From CAZJFH01 sp964545205 (GTDB taxonomy: Bacteria; Pseudomonadota; Alphaproteobacteria; Rhodospirillales; Magnetospirillaceae), in NCBI GenBank assembly GCA_964545205.1, contig CAZJFH010000052.1, forward strand, positions 1 to 36,381: DNA of 36,381 bases, read 5' to 3'. Shown piece by piece: positions 1 through 8,965 of this stretch. Both the position numbers and the translations under genes were made by a program. The notes under the pieces are model-generated. The model did no database searches. It saw only the letters and a list, made by a program, of their open reading frames with translations, and was not told where the DNA came from. Every line of letters begins with the position of its first letter. The first letter of the stretch is position 1.

Positions 1-625
<625 letters not shown>

Positions 626-675
626 AGATCGCCCCCTCTTATTCCACAGGACGTAGAAGCAGTGCAACGGGGCAG

Positions 676-703
676 ACTGTACACCGTTTGTTCCCGTTGT
701 CAA
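676..703 (-). promoter_or_regulatory. Sigma-70-type promoter of recA
   Basis: On the minus strand TTGACA (703-698) and TACAGT (681-676) are separated by 16 bp, about 50 bp upstream of the recA start codon. The match to the -35/-10 consensus is good and the position is right. The start of transcription is inferred, not measured. Confidence 0.65.
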
Positions 704-712
704 ACCGGCAAT

Positions 713-727
713 GTTCGCGAGACGTTC
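713..727 (-). promoter_or_regulatory. LexA-type SOS box upstream of recA
   Basis: The plus strand reads GTTCGCGAGACGTTC, an exact GTTC-N7-GTTC direct repeat (GAAC-N7-GAAC on the recA strand). This is the published alphaproteobacterial LexA operator and differs from the CTGT-N8-ACAG box of enterics. It ends about nine bases upstream of the recA -35 hexamer. LexA binding is inferred from the consensus. Confidence 0.75.
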
Positions 728-745
728 TTTTTTGACCGCCGGCCG

Positions 746-1546
746 TCAGCCCTCGATGGCCTGGACCATGGCGCCGTCGGGGTCGAAACAGGCGGCGACC
801 AGCGGTCCGCCGAAGCCGCAGCCGCCGTCGATCGTGGTGGTGAACTCGGTGGCGGCGAGGCCGCCGTGGCGGGCGTCGTAGCCGCGCACCACCATGGCGA
901 AGCCGGCATAGGGCTCGGTGATGCCGGCGAAGCCGGCCGAGCCCCACCAGAAGCTGTCGGACTGGGCGGAGAGCGGCCGCGCCGGGTCGACGCCGGCATG
1001 CACGAACAGCAGCCGGCCGTCCTCGGTGTAGGCGGCGTGGCGCAGCACCGACATCAGGGCGGTGTGGCCGTCATGGGCGCGCATCGCCTGGCGCAGGCTG
1101 CCGGTCCAGCGGGTCAGCGCCAGGATGCCCTCGCGCGCCGCCGAGAAGCCGTCGCGCGGATCGCCGCCATAGGCGGCGATGGTGGCGCCGACGCCCTGCG
1201 CCAGCATCCACTCCAGGACCTGAACCGGATTGGGGGCGAACTGGAGCTGCAGCAGCTTCTGCCACATCTCCTCCTGGCCGCCGCGCAGATGGACGACGGC
1301 CTCGCCGTCGTTGCCGAGCATGGCCATGACGCGGCGGCGGAAGGTCAGCAGCTCGTCGACGGCGGCGCCGACGGCCGGTCCGCGACCGTAGTAGTTGCCG
1401 AGATAGACGACGCGGTCGCCGGGCTGCATCTGCGCCAACAGGCGGTCGTGAACGGCGGCCAGCCGTTCGACCTCGCCATGGACGGCGGCCACCGTCCAGA
1501 TACGGTCGCCTCCGCGCAAGGCGGCGAAGATGCTCTGATCCGACAT
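746..1546 (-). CDS. Metallophosphoesterase-fold protein with degenerate active site
   Basis: A 266-residue protein with the layout of PPP-type serine/threonine phosphatases: a first loop near residue 20, the PGDRVVYLGNYYGRGP segment at 42-57, an RGGQEE segment at 88-93 and a VHAG segment at 182-185. In active enzymes these read GD-x-HG, GDxxDRG and GNHE. Here position 21 is Ala, 51 is Asn, 54 is Gly, 90 is Gly and 91 is Gln, while His23 and His183 are kept. Most metal ligands are therefore missing, and catalysis by the classical two-metal mechanism is unlikely. It lies 60 bp downstream of carD on the same strand. No strong Shine-Dalgarno is visible at the ATG. A scaffold or pseudo-phosphatase role is only a guess. 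Confidence 0.8.
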   Translation of the reverse strand: MSDQSIFAALRGGDRIWTVAAVHGEVERLAAVHDRLLAQMQPGDRVVYLGNYYGRGPAVGAAVDELLTFRRRVMAMLGNDGEAVVHLRGGQEEMWQKLLQLQFAPNPVQVLEWMLAQGVGATIAAYGGDPRDGFSAAREGILALTRWTGSLRQAMRAHDGHTALMSVLRHAAYTEDGRLLFVHAGVDPARPLSAQSDSFWWGSAGFAGITEPYAGFAMVVRGYDARHGGLAATEFTTTIDGGCGFGGPLVAACFDPDGAMVQAIEG

Positions 1547-1606
1547 GCTGCTGGCGCGCGAAGCCCCCTGTTGACCGGCCGCCGCGGACGGCGACCGGTG
1601 CTCACA

Positions 1607-2104
1607 TTACGCGGCGGCGAGCAGCTTTTCCAGCTTTTGCGTCGCAGCATCCTTGGCGATGCTTTCGACGGCGGCCAGTTCGGCGGCCAGACGCTCCAGC
1701 GCGGCCTCGTAGATCTGCCGCTCGCTGTAGGACTGGTCGGGCTGGGCGGCGTTGCGGTGCAGGTCGCGCACGACCTCGGCGATGGCGATGGGATCGCCGG
1801 AATTGATCTTCGCCTCGTATTCCTGCGCGCGCCGGCTCCACATGGCGCGTTTCACCTTCGCCCGACCACGCAGGGTGGTCAGGGCGTTCTCCATCAGCTT
1901 GCCGTTGGCGAGCTTGCGCAGGCCGGACTTCTTGGCCTTGGTCACCGGCACCCGCAGAGTCATGCGGTCGCGATCGAAGGTGATCACGAACAGCTGCAGC
2001 TCATGGCCAGCGATCTGCTGAGTCTCGACCGCGATCACCTTGCCCACGCCGTGCGTGGGATAGACGACGTGGTCGCCGGGGATAAACGACAATTCGTCCA
2101 ACAT
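1607..2104 (-). CDS. carD: CarD/CdnL-family RNA polymerase-binding regulator
   Basis: A 165-residue CarD/CdnL-type protein. The N-terminal Tudor-like RNAP-interaction domain begins LSFIPGDHVVYPTHGVGKV, and the rest is helical and basic (TTLRGRAKVKRAMWSRRAQEYEAKI) as in the DNA-binding part of the family. These proteins bind the RNAP beta subunit and stabilise open complexes, especially at rRNA promoters. An ATG at 2104 preceded by GAGGAAAAAGAAGAAG is chosen; the frame stays open upstream but that stretch looks non-protein. Carriage close to fdxA is common in alphaproteobacteria. A terminator upstream separates it from fdxA, so it probably has its own promoter. Confidence 0.93.
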   Translation of the reverse strand: MLDELSFIPGDHVVYPTHGVGKVIAVETQQIAGHELQLFVITFDRDRMTLRVPVTKAKKSGLRKLANGKLMENALTTLRGRAKVKRAMWSRRAQEYEAKINSGDPIAIAEVVRDLHRNAAQPDQSYSERQIYEAALERLAAELAAVESIAKDAATQKLEKLLAAA

Positions 2105-2238
2105 CTTCTTCTTTTTCCTCGCGAATTGCAGGCGGGCAGCTCCCGCACGAGCGCACCCTTCGCCCCGCGCCGCCGCGGGTCGTGGCAAAGACCGATCCTT
2201 AATCCTTGCAGGGCGTCGAACGCCCGATGGCTAGCGCC

Positions 2239-2270
2239 AAAAAAGAGTCCGCCGACACATTGCGGCGGAC
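2239..2270 (-). terminator. Intrinsic terminator after fdxA
   Basis: On the minus strand a perfect 8-bp GC-rich stem (GTCCGCCG/CGGCGGAC, 2270-2247) with an 8-base loop is followed within two bases by a run of six T (2244-2239). It lies about 118 bp beyond the fdxA stop and before carD, so it should end the fdxA transcript. Confidence 0.8.
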
Positions 2271-2387
2271 GCACCCTTATAGCACGATCGGACTGTTACG
2301 GACAAGTGAAACAGACCGGAAACACCCCCGCCTCCCCTGTCGGGGGTATCGCCGGCCGCCGCGCCATGCCCGTGCGGCAAGGCCGGA

Positions 2388-2723
2388 TCAGCCGCCGCCG
2401 CCCGGATTGGCGCTGAACAATTCCGCCTTGCCGGGCTTGTCCTTCCACTCGTCGGCATCGGCCGGCGGTTCGCCCTTGCGGGTGATGTTCGGCCATTTCG
2501 CCGAATACTCCCGGTTGAGCTCGGCCCAGTTGGCGGTGACCGCCTCGGAATCGGGGAAGATCGCCTCGGCCGGGCATTCCGGCTCGCAGACGCCGCAGTC
2601 GATGCACTCGTCGGGGCTGATCACCAGCATGTTCTCGCCCTCGTAGAAACAATCCACGGGGCAGACCTCGACGCAGTCCATGTACTTGCACTTGATGCAG
2701 TTCTCGGTGACGACGTAGGTCAT
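2388..2723 (-). CDS. fdxA: FdxA-type seven-iron ferredoxin (3Fe-4S/4Fe-4S)
   Basis: A 111-residue soluble electron carrier. Cysteines at 9, 12, 17, 21, 25, 40, 43, 46 and 50 match the Azotobacter ferredoxin I pattern. By family comparison Cys9, 17 and 50 bind the 3Fe-4S cluster, and Cys21, 40, 43 and 46 bind the 4Fe-4S cluster. The C-terminal extension (about residue 60 on) is typical of FdxA. The ATG at 2723 has GGAG in CCGGAGATCGCC just upstream; the frame is open further up but overlaps terB. It is followed by an intrinsic terminator. The redox partner is unknown. Confidence 0.95.
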   Translation of the reverse strand: MTYVVTENCIKCKYMDCVEVCPVDCFYEGENMLVISPDECIDCGVCEPECPAEAIFPDSEAVTANWAELNREYSAKWPNITRKGEPPADADEWKDKPGKAELFSANPGGGG

Positions 2724-2772
2724 GGCGATCTCCGGGTGACAAGGGCGGCAGCGGCGGCCGCGCGGGTGAGGA

Positions 2773-3240
2773 TCAGTCGCCGATGCCCAGGCGCGCCAGG
2801 GCCCGCTTGCGGGCCGCGCCGGAGTCCTGGTCGGAGACGTAGAGCAGGCCGCAGATGCGGCGCACCAGGTTCGATTCGTAGTCGTGGAGCTGGCCGTCGG
2901 CATAGGCCACCTCCCACAGCATCTCGATCAGCCCGACGCGCTCGTCGTAGTCGAAGCCGTCCTTGATGCTGCGCGCGTAGGGCTGGAGCTGGGTCGAGCG
3001 GTCGACCGACGTCTCCGCGTCGCGCAGCAGTTCCCCGGCCTCCTCGGTGGTCAGCCGGAAGCGGTCCTGCAGCAGGCTGAGGATGCTGGCGCGCTCGAGG
3101 TCGTCGAGCGTGCCGTCCATCATCGCCGCCTCGACGAGCAGCGCGGCGGCGGCGAGGCGCACCTTCTCGTGCGCGTCGATGTCGGCGGCGCCGGCGCGGG
3201 CGCCCTGCAGCAAGGCTTTCAGTCGGTCGAGCATCGGCAC
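2773..3240 (-). CDS. TerB-family tellurite-resistance-like protein
   Basis: A 155-residue, mostly helical, acidic protein of the TerB-like superfamily. It shows two repeats with the family signature: an acidic AAMMDGTLDDLERASI segment near residue 40 and AYADGQLHDYESNLVRRI near residue 115, a pattern thought to bind metal. Isolated TerB domains are widespread and most have no proven link to tellurite. It lies 58 bp downstream of the terC-like gene and 49 bp upstream of fdxA on the same strand. Met3 at 3234 is an alternative start. Confidence 0.85.
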   Translation of the reverse strand: MPMLDRLKALLQGARAGAADIDAHEKVRLAAAALLVEAAMMDGTLDDLERASILSLLQDRFRLTTEEAGELLRDAETSVDRSTQLQPYARSIKDGFDYDERVGLIEMLWEVAYADGQLHDYESNLVRRICGLLYVSDQDSGAARKRALARLGIGD

Positions 3241-3298
3241 TGCCTATCATACAGCCGGAAGGGACTCAACCCCTTGAGACGTGGGGCAATTTTCGACT

Positions 3299-4045
3299 TC
3301 AGGGCACCGGGTGGCGCAGCGCCACCGGCCTGACGCGGCGCTTGCGCCGCGCCGCCAGATTGAGCGCTTCGACCAGCACCGAGAAGCCCATCGCGAAGTA
3401 CAGATAGCCCTTCGGGATGTGGAATCCCATGCCGTCGGCGATCAGCGCCGTGCCGACCAGCAGCAGGAAGCTCAGCGCCAGCATCTTGACCGTCGGATGG
3501 GCGCTGACGAAGCGCGACAGCGGCGCCGCCGCGAACAGCATCACCGCCATCGCGATGACCACCGCGGCCACCATCACCCACAGCTCCTGCGCCATGCCGA
3601 CGGCGGTGATCACCGAGTCCAGCGAGAAGACGATGTCGAGGATGCCGATCTGGACGATGGTGCCGGCGAAGCTGGCGCCGGGCTTGCCGCCGGCGCCGGT
3701 CTGCTCCTCCTCGCCCTCCAGGCTGCCGTGGATCTCGTGCGTGGCCTTGAACAGCAGGAACAGCCCGCCGCCGAGCAGGATGACGTCGCGCCAGGACACC
3801 TCGTGGCCGAAGACGGCGAAGACCGGCGCCGTCAGCCCGATGATCCAGGCCAGGCTGCCCAGCAGCACCAGGCGGGTGACCAGCGCGAAGCCGAGGCCGA
3901 GCTGGCGCGCGAGCGGCCGCTGTCGCTCGGGCAGCCGGTCGGCGAGGATCGACAGGAACACGAGATTGTCGATGCCGAGCACGATTTCGAGCGCGGCCAG
4001 GGTCAGCAGGCTCAGCCAGATCTGCGGATCGAACAGCCATTCCAT
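3299..4045 (-). CDS. TerC-family integral membrane protein
   Basis: A 248-residue polytopic membrane protein with about seven hydrophobic segments. It carries the two TerC signature helices, LEIVLGIDNLVF near residue 20 and DIVFSLDSVITAVG near residue 136, each with an Asp inside the membrane. A hydrophilic acidic loop (EGEEEQTGAGGKPG) separates the halves. Related proteins have been linked to metal-ion export, for example manganese, and to loading of exported metalloenzymes; the substrate here is not readable. It is co-directional with the terB-like gene. No terZ, terD or terA is in view, so this is not a full ter operon. Confidence 0.9.
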   Translation of the reverse strand: MEWLFDPQIWLSLLTLAALEIVLGIDNLVFLSILADRLPERQRPLARQLGLGFALVTRLVLLGSLAWIIGLTAPVFAVFGHEVSWRDVILLGGGLFLLFKATHEIHGSLEGEEEQTGAGGKPGASFAGTIVQIGILDIVFSLDSVITAVGMAQELWVMVAAVVIAMAVMLFAAAPLSRFVSAHPTVKMLALSFLLLVGTALIADGMGFHIPKGYLYFAMGFSVLVEALNLAARRKRRVRPVALRHPVP

Positions 4046-4117
4046 CGCGGGCAGCCGGAAGATGTTGCGGATGGCCGATGTGAATGACGCAGTTCGCGCC
4101 CTGGTTCAAGGGGATTG

Positions 4118-4423
4118 CTACCAATCCTCGGCGTCGAGCACCGGGGCGGGGAGTTCGGCGTAGAGCGCCTGGGACTCGCTGGCCGGTCCGCGCCGCCCGG
4201 CGACGCCGAGCACCCGCACCGCGCGGCGGCGCCGGCGGCCGCCGATGCCGCCGACCGGGAAGATCAGCTCGTCGCCGGGCTTGAGGCAATGGGCGGCCTT
4301 GCGCACCACCGCGCCGTTGACCGTGACCAGGCCCTGCTCGACCATGGCGGCGGCCAGGCTGCGCGACTTGTAGAAGCGCGCGACCCACAGCCACTTGTCG
4401 ATGCGCAGGCGGTCGTCGCTCAT
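4118..4423 (-). CDS. S4-domain RNA-binding protein (Hsp15-like)
   Basis: A 101-residue protein that is nearly all S4 domain (residues 5-70). It opens with RIDKWLWVARFYKSRS and has VTVNGAVVRKAAHCLKPGD, as in the HslR/Hsp15 group, which binds stalled 50S subunits carrying peptidyl-tRNA. The tail is basic, then acidic (GGRRRRRAVRVLG ... DAEDW). Its ATG overlaps the TGA of the helicase gene by four bases (ATGA), pointing to coupled translation. A role in ribosome rescue or rRNA handling is inferred from family. Confidence 0.92.
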   Translation of the reverse strand: MSDDRLRIDKWLWVARFYKSRSLAAAMVEQGLVTVNGAVVRKAAHCLKPGDELIFPVGGIGGRRRRRAVRVLGVAGRRGPASESQALYAELPAPVLDAEDW

Positions 4424-6909
4424 GCGCTCATCGCCCCTTTCAGCCGCGCGAACGGCGAATCGTCGTCGCGGCGCTCGCGGCGGCGGCGTTGCGGCCGCTG
4501 GCGGCGCCGGCGCTCGGCGCGGAACAGCCGGGCGCCGTCGTCGCCGTCCTCGGCCGCGTAGCCCAGCGCCGCCATCACCGCGGTCAGCTCCTCGGCGCCG
4601 AGGCCGAGCAGCGAGGCCAGCCCCGAGGGCAACTCGAAGGCGCCGCCGCGCGACAGCCGCCGCAGCTCGGCGGTGAAGCGCTCCAGCATGTCGACCCGCA
4701 CCGCCTGACCGCCGATGCGACGATAGCCGATCGCGGCGTACCAGCCCTCGGCCAAGGCGTCGTCGGCGGCGATGGACACCCGCCCGGGCGGCGGCGGCGG
4801 CGGGATCTCGGCGGCGCCGCCGAACACCGCCCACAACAGCCCGCGCAGCCGCTGGGCGGCCGGCTTCAGCAGGCTGGGCATGAACACCGTCTCGACCCCG
4901 AAGCGCACGTCGAGCCGGGCCAGCATCTTGCGCTCGGCCTCGGTCAGCGCCGCGACCTGCTGCTCGGCGTCGCGGCGCGGCAGCGAGCCCAGCGCCTCGG
5001 CGAGCTGGAACACGATGCCGCGGCCGGCGCCGGTCAGCGGCGCGCGGCGCGCCAGCATCAGCGGCCGGAGCTGCGCCTCGATGTGGCGCTCCAGCCATTC
5101 GGACAGGCGCCGGCGCACCGTCTCGCGCGCCGGTCCCTCGAGGAAGTCGCTGGCCAGCGGCTCGACCGCCGGGCGCAGCGGCTCGGGCCCGGCGGCCAGC
5201 CGCGCCACCGGCGCGCCGCGCCAGGTCAGGGTGCCGTCGTCGCCGAGCGCGAAGGCCTCGTCGTCCTCGGCGGCGAGGCGGGCGACGCGGGCGGCGATCT
5301 CGCTCTTGAGCGCGCGCTGCGCCGCCGCCGACACCGCCCGCTGGGCGTTGACGCCCTCGGTGGCGTCGGGCTGGAACCGGAAGCCGTCGAGGCGGCCGAC
5401 GAACTGGCCTTCGACCAGCACGTCGCCCGAGCGCGCCACCGCGCTCAGCAGCTCGTCGGTCTCCTTCAGCCGCTTGACCAGCACCGCGGTGCGGCGGTCG
5501 ACGAAGCGCTGGGTCAGCCGCTCGTGCAGGGCGTCCGACAGCCGGTCCTCGATGGCCCGCGTGCGCTCCTGCCACTCGACCGGATCGGCGACCCAGTCGC
5601 CGCGGTGCGAGACGTAGGTCCAGGTGCGGATGTTGGCGATGCGCCCGACGATGGTGTCGATGTCGCCGTCGGTGCGGTCGAGCCGGCGCACGTGGTTGTG
5701 CAGCCAGTCGTCCGGCAGCCGCCCGGCGCCGCTGGTCAGGTGGCGGAAGATCTGCCCGAGCAGCCGGGTGTGCGATTCCGCCATCACCTTGCGGAAGTCC
5801 GGGATCTGGCAGACCTCCCACAGCAGCCGCACCATCTGCGGCGTGGCGGCGACGCGCATGATCTCGACGTCGTGCGACAGGCTCTGCAGCGCGAGCTGGT
5901 CGTCGGCGTCGCGCGCCCGCATCAGCCCCGGCACCTCGGGATTGCGGGTCAGGCTGTTCAGGAGCGCCGGCACCGAGGTGAAGCGCAGGTCGGGATTGCG
6001 CCAGTAGAGGCGCTTCAAGGGCGAAAAGGCGTGGTTCTCGACCGCGTCGACGACCTCGTCGTCGATGCCGCCGATGTCGGCGGTGGTGCCGAAGCTGCCG
6101 TCGTTCATGTGCCGCCCGGCGCGGCCGGCGATCTGGGCCACCTCGGCCGCTTCGAGGTCGCGCGGCTGGCGGCCGTCGAACTTGCGCAGCGCGGCGAAGG
6201 CGACGTGGTCGACGTCCATGTTCAGGCCCATGCCGATGGCGTCGGTGGCGACCAGGTAGTCGACCTCGCCGGCCTGGTACATGCCGACCTGGGCGTTGCG
6301 GGTGCGCGGGCTCAGCGCCCCGAGCACCACCGCGGTGCCGCCGCGCTGGCGGCGGATCAGCTCGGCCATGGCGTAGACGTCGGCGGCCGAGAACGCGACC
6401 ACGGCGGTGCGCGCCGGCAGCCGCGTCAGCTTGCGCGGGCCGGTGTAGGACAGCTGCGAGAAGCGCGGCCGGCTCATGAACTCGACCCCGGGCACCAGGC
6501 GGCGGATCAGCGGCTTGATGGTCTCGGCGCCGAGGAACATGGTCTCGGCGGCGCCGCGGGCGTGCAGCAGCCGGTCGGTGAAGACGTGGCCGCGATCCGG
6601 ATCGGCGCAGAGCTGGATTTCGTCGACCGCCAGGAACTCGACCCAGCGGTCGAGCGGCATGCTCTCGACGGTGCAGACGAAATACTGGGCGCTGGGCGGG
6701 ACGATCTTCTCCTCGCCGGTCAGCAGCGCGACGGCGCGGGCGCCCTTGGCCCTGACGATGCGTTCGTAGTTCTCGCGCGCCAGCAGCCGCAACGGAAAGC
6801 CGATCATGCCGGTGCGGTGGCCGAGCATGCGTTCGAGGGCGAGATGGGTCTTGCCGGTGTTGGTCGGGCCGAGGACGGCGACGATGCGGCTACGGTCGCT
6901 GGGCATCAT
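4420..6909 (-). CDS. SUV3-like ATP-dependent RNA helicase
   Basis: An 829-residue superfamily 2 helicase of the SUV3 type. Walker A is GPTNTGKT at 14-21, motif II is DEIQ near 95 (instead of DEAD/DEAH), and helicase motif VI is QIAGRAGRH. The central part matches the bacterial relatives of mitochondrial SUV3. The C-terminus is low-complexity and strongly basic (a run rich in R, Q and P before DDDSPFARLKG), suggesting RNA binding. SUV3 unwinds RNA for degradation in mitochondria; the bacterial partner is not known. The start is the double Met at 6909/6906. The end overlaps the S4 gene, so the two probably act in one RNA pathway. Confidence 0.92.
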   Translation of the reverse strand: MMPSDRSRIVAVLGPTNTGKTHLALERMLGHRTGMIGFPLRLLARENYERIVRAKGARAVALLTGEEKIVPPSAQYFVCTVESMPLDRWVEFLAVDEIQLCADPDRGHVFTDRLLHARGAAETMFLGAETIKPLIRRLVPGVEFMSRPRFSQLSYTGPRKLTRLPARTAVVAFSAADVYAMAELIRRQRGGTAVVLGALSPRTRNAQVGMYQAGEVDYLVATDAIGMGLNMDVDHVAFAALRKFDGRQPRDLEAAEVAQIAGRAGRHMNDGSFGTTADIGGIDDEVVDAVENHAFSPLKRLYWRNPDLRFTSVPALLNSLTRNPEVPGLMRARDADDQLALQSLSHDVEIMRVAATPQMVRLLWEVCQIPDFRKVMAESHTRLLGQIFRHLTSGAGRLPDDWLHNHVRRLDRTDGDIDTIVGRIANIRTWTYVSHRGDWVADPVEWQERTRAIEDRLSDALHERLTQRFVDRRTAVLVKRLKETDELLSAVARSGDVLVEGQFVGRLDGFRFQPDATEGVNAQRAVSAAAQRALKSEIAARVARLAAEDDEAFALGDDGTLTWRGAPVARLAAGPEPLRPAVEPLASDFLEGPARETVRRRLSEWLERHIEAQLRPLMLARRAPLTGAGRGIVFQLAEALGSLPRRDAEQQVAALTEAERKMLARLDVRFGVETVFMPSLLKPAAQRLRGLLWAVFGGAAEIPPPPPPGRVSIAADDALAEGWYAAIGYRRIGGQAVRVDMLERFTAELRRLSRGGAFELPSGLASLLGLGAEELTAVMAALGYAAEDGDDGARLFRAERRRRQRPQRRRRERRDDDSPFARLKGAMSA

Positions 6910-7169
6910 GACTCAAGCATCGGAAGAGGAGGCAAGGAATGCAAGCCGGCCCCCGGACCGATTCCGGGAGCGCCGATTGCGTCGCGAAGTCCTGCCGCGT
7001 GGGATATTGAAAGGAAACAGCGCCCATCCCCCACCGGCCGCAAGTCGCCAGCCGGCTCGCCACGTCGCGGACCCGGCCAATATGGGCATCGGCACCGGTC
7101 TTTGCCAGCGCGCGCATTGACCTCGCGGCGGATGACGCGCACGATTTCGGCCTTCGAGGGAAACGACTC

Positions 7170-7781
7170 ATGGATCGCAAGACTCATTGGGACGAGGTCT
7201 GGAGCGCCCGCGCCGAGGACGCGGTGAGCTGGTTCCAGCCCGATCCGCGGCTGTCGCTGGACCTGATCGCGCGCGCCGGCCTCGGCCCCGGCGCTTCGGC
7301 GATCGACGTCGGCGGCGGCGCCTCGCGGCTGGTCGACGCGCTGCTGGAGCGCGGCTGGTCCGATCTCGCGGTGCTCGACCTGTCGGCGGCGGCGCTGGAA
7401 CGCAGCCGGGCGCGGCTCGGCGCCGCGGCCGGGCGGGTGCGCTGGATCGAGGCCGACGTCGCCGCCTGGCGGCCCGACCGCCGCTGGGCGCTGTGGCACG
7501 ACCGCGCCGTGTTCCACTTCCTGACCGAGGCCGCCGACCGCGCCGCCTACGCCGACGCCCTGCGCGCCGCCACCGCCCCGGGCGCCGCGGTGATCGTCGC
7601 CACCTTCGCCCCCGACGGGCCGGAGCGCTGCAGCGGCCTGCCGGTGGTGCGCTACGCGCCCGAGGCGCTGCTGGCGGCGCTGGGGCCGGGGCTGGAGCTG
7701 GTCGAGGCGGCGAACGAGGACCACGTCACGCCGGGCGGCAAGACCCAGCGCTTCCAGTTCTGCCGGTTCCGGCGGGCGTGA
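7170..7781 (+). CDS. Class I SAM-dependent methyltransferase
   Basis: A 203-residue protein with a Rossmann-type methyltransferase core. Motif I is AIDVGGGASRLVDALLE near residue 44, the acidic end of strand 2 is AVLDLS, and WIEADVAAW marks the SAM-binding acid of motif III. The C-terminal half has ATFAPDGPERCSGLPVVRY, common in small thiopurine-methyltransferase-like proteins; the substrate is unknown. The ATG is preceded by GAGGGAAACGACTC. It converges on the radical SAM gene with only three bases between the stop codons, so the two transcripts must overlap at their 3' ends unless one stops inside the other gene. Confidence 0.88.
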   Translation: MDRKTHWDEVWSARAEDAVSWFQPDPRLSLDLIARAGLGPGASAIDVGGGASRLVDALLERGWSDLAVLDLSAAALERSRARLGAAAGRVRWIEADVAAWRPDRRWALWHDRAVFHFLTEAADRAAYADALRAATAPGAAVIVATFAPDGPERCSGLPVVRYAPEALLAALGPGLELVEAANEDHVTPGGKTQRFQFCRFRRA

Positions 7782-7784
7782 GCC

Positions 7785-8852
7785 TCACCACAGCGCCAAC
7801 TGATCGCCGGCCCGCGGCGGCGGCCGGAACAGCGACGTGACCAGCGCCGGCCTCGGCTTGGCGAGGCCGAGCCGGTTGGCGGCGACGCGGAAGCGCTGGG
7901 CCAGCAGTTCGGCCTCGGTGCCGGTGCCGGTGTAGCGGGTGCCGCGGGTGGCGTCGTAGAGCTTGCCGCCGCGGCTGGCGCGAACGGCGTTCAGCACCCG
8001 CGCCCGGCGCTCGGGCAGGTGCGCCGCCAGCCAGCCGTCGAACAGGTCCTTCACCTCATGCGGCAGCCGCAGCAGGATGTAGCTCGCCGCGGTCGCGCCG
8101 GCCTCGGCGGCGGCGGCGAGGATGCGCTCGAGCTCGTGGTCGGTGACGAACGGGATCACCGGCGCCACCATCGCATGCACCGGCACGCCGGCCGCCGAGA
8201 CCTCGCGGATCGCCGCCAGCCGCGCCGCCGGCACCGCGGCGCGCGGCTCCAGCTTGCGACACAGGTCGCGATCCAGCGTCGTCACCGAGACCGCCACCGA
8301 GGCCAGCCCGTCGGCGGCCATCGGCGCCAGGATGTCGAGATCGCGCACCACCAGCGCCGATTTGGTGGTGATCATGACCGGATGGCGGAAGGCGGCCAGC
8401 ACCTCCAGCACCTGGCGCATCACCCGGCGCTCGCGCTCGACCGGCTGGTAGGGATCGGTGTTGGTGCCGATGGCGATGGTCGCGCAAGCGTATGACGGCT
8501 TGCGCAGCTCGGCCTCGAGCAGGCGGGCGGCGTCGGGCTTGGCGAACAGCCGCGTCTCGAAGTCGAGCCCCGGCGACAGCCCCAGATAGGCGTGGCTCGG
8601 CCGCGCGAAGCAGTAGACGCAGCCGTGCTCGCAGCCGCGATAGGGATTGATCGAGCGGTCGAAGGGCACGTCGGGGCTGTCGTTGCGGGCGATGATCGTC
8701 CGCGTCGCGTCCGGCGCGACCTCGGTGCGCAGGGGCGGCAGGTCGTCGTCGGGATCGCGGCCCCAGCCGTCGTCGACCGCCCCGGCCGTCAGACGGTCGA
8801 AGCGGTTGGCCGGATTGACGCCGGTGCCGCGGCGATGGATGCGCTCGGTCAT
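7785..8852 (-). CDS. PA0069-family radical SAM protein
   Basis: A 355-residue radical SAM protein. The cluster motif is C74-EHG-C78-VY-C81, the CxxxCxxC arrangement, preceded by SINPYRGCEHG, a hallmark of the SplB-related PA0069 family (COG1533). GTNTDPYQPVER near residue 130 and ITTKSALVVRDLDIL also fit. The reaction of this family is not established; a relation to spore photoproduct lyase suggests nucleic acid chemistry but does not prove it. It is divergent from the LysR gene with 113 bp between the starts, so the regulator could act on it. Confidence 0.9.
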   Translation of the reverse strand: MTERIHRRGTGVNPANRFDRLTAGAVDDGWGRDPDDDLPPLRTEVAPDATRTIIARNDSPDVPFDRSINPYRGCEHGCVYCFARPSHAYLGLSPGLDFETRLFAKPDAARLLEAELRKPSYACATIAIGTNTDPYQPVERERRVMRQVLEVLAAFRHPVMITTKSALVVRDLDILAPMAADGLASVAVSVTTLDRDLCRKLEPRAAVPAARLAAIREVSAAGVPVHAMVAPVIPFVTDHELERILAAAAEAGATAASYILLRLPHEVKDLFDGWLAAHLPERRARVLNAVRASRGGKLYDATRGTRYTGTGTEAELLAQRFRVAANRLGLAKPRPALVTSLFRPPPRAGDQLALW

Positions 8853-8965
8853 GGCGGCGAGTGTGCGCCGAACGCACGGAACATTTCAAGAACTCGGATG
8901 GGCTTGCCGCCACCGATCGGTTCCGCCAATATCCGAGCCGCCTCATCCTTCCCGGCGGTCCGCCC

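Noticed and set aside
2773..4045. Tellurite resistance operon
   Set aside because: Only terB- and terC-like genes are present; terZ, terA, terD and terE are missing, and solitary members usually have other roles.
4489..7227. 912-codon plus-strand frame
   Set aside because: Shadow of the SUV3-like helicase gene; no domain, and low-complexity composition.
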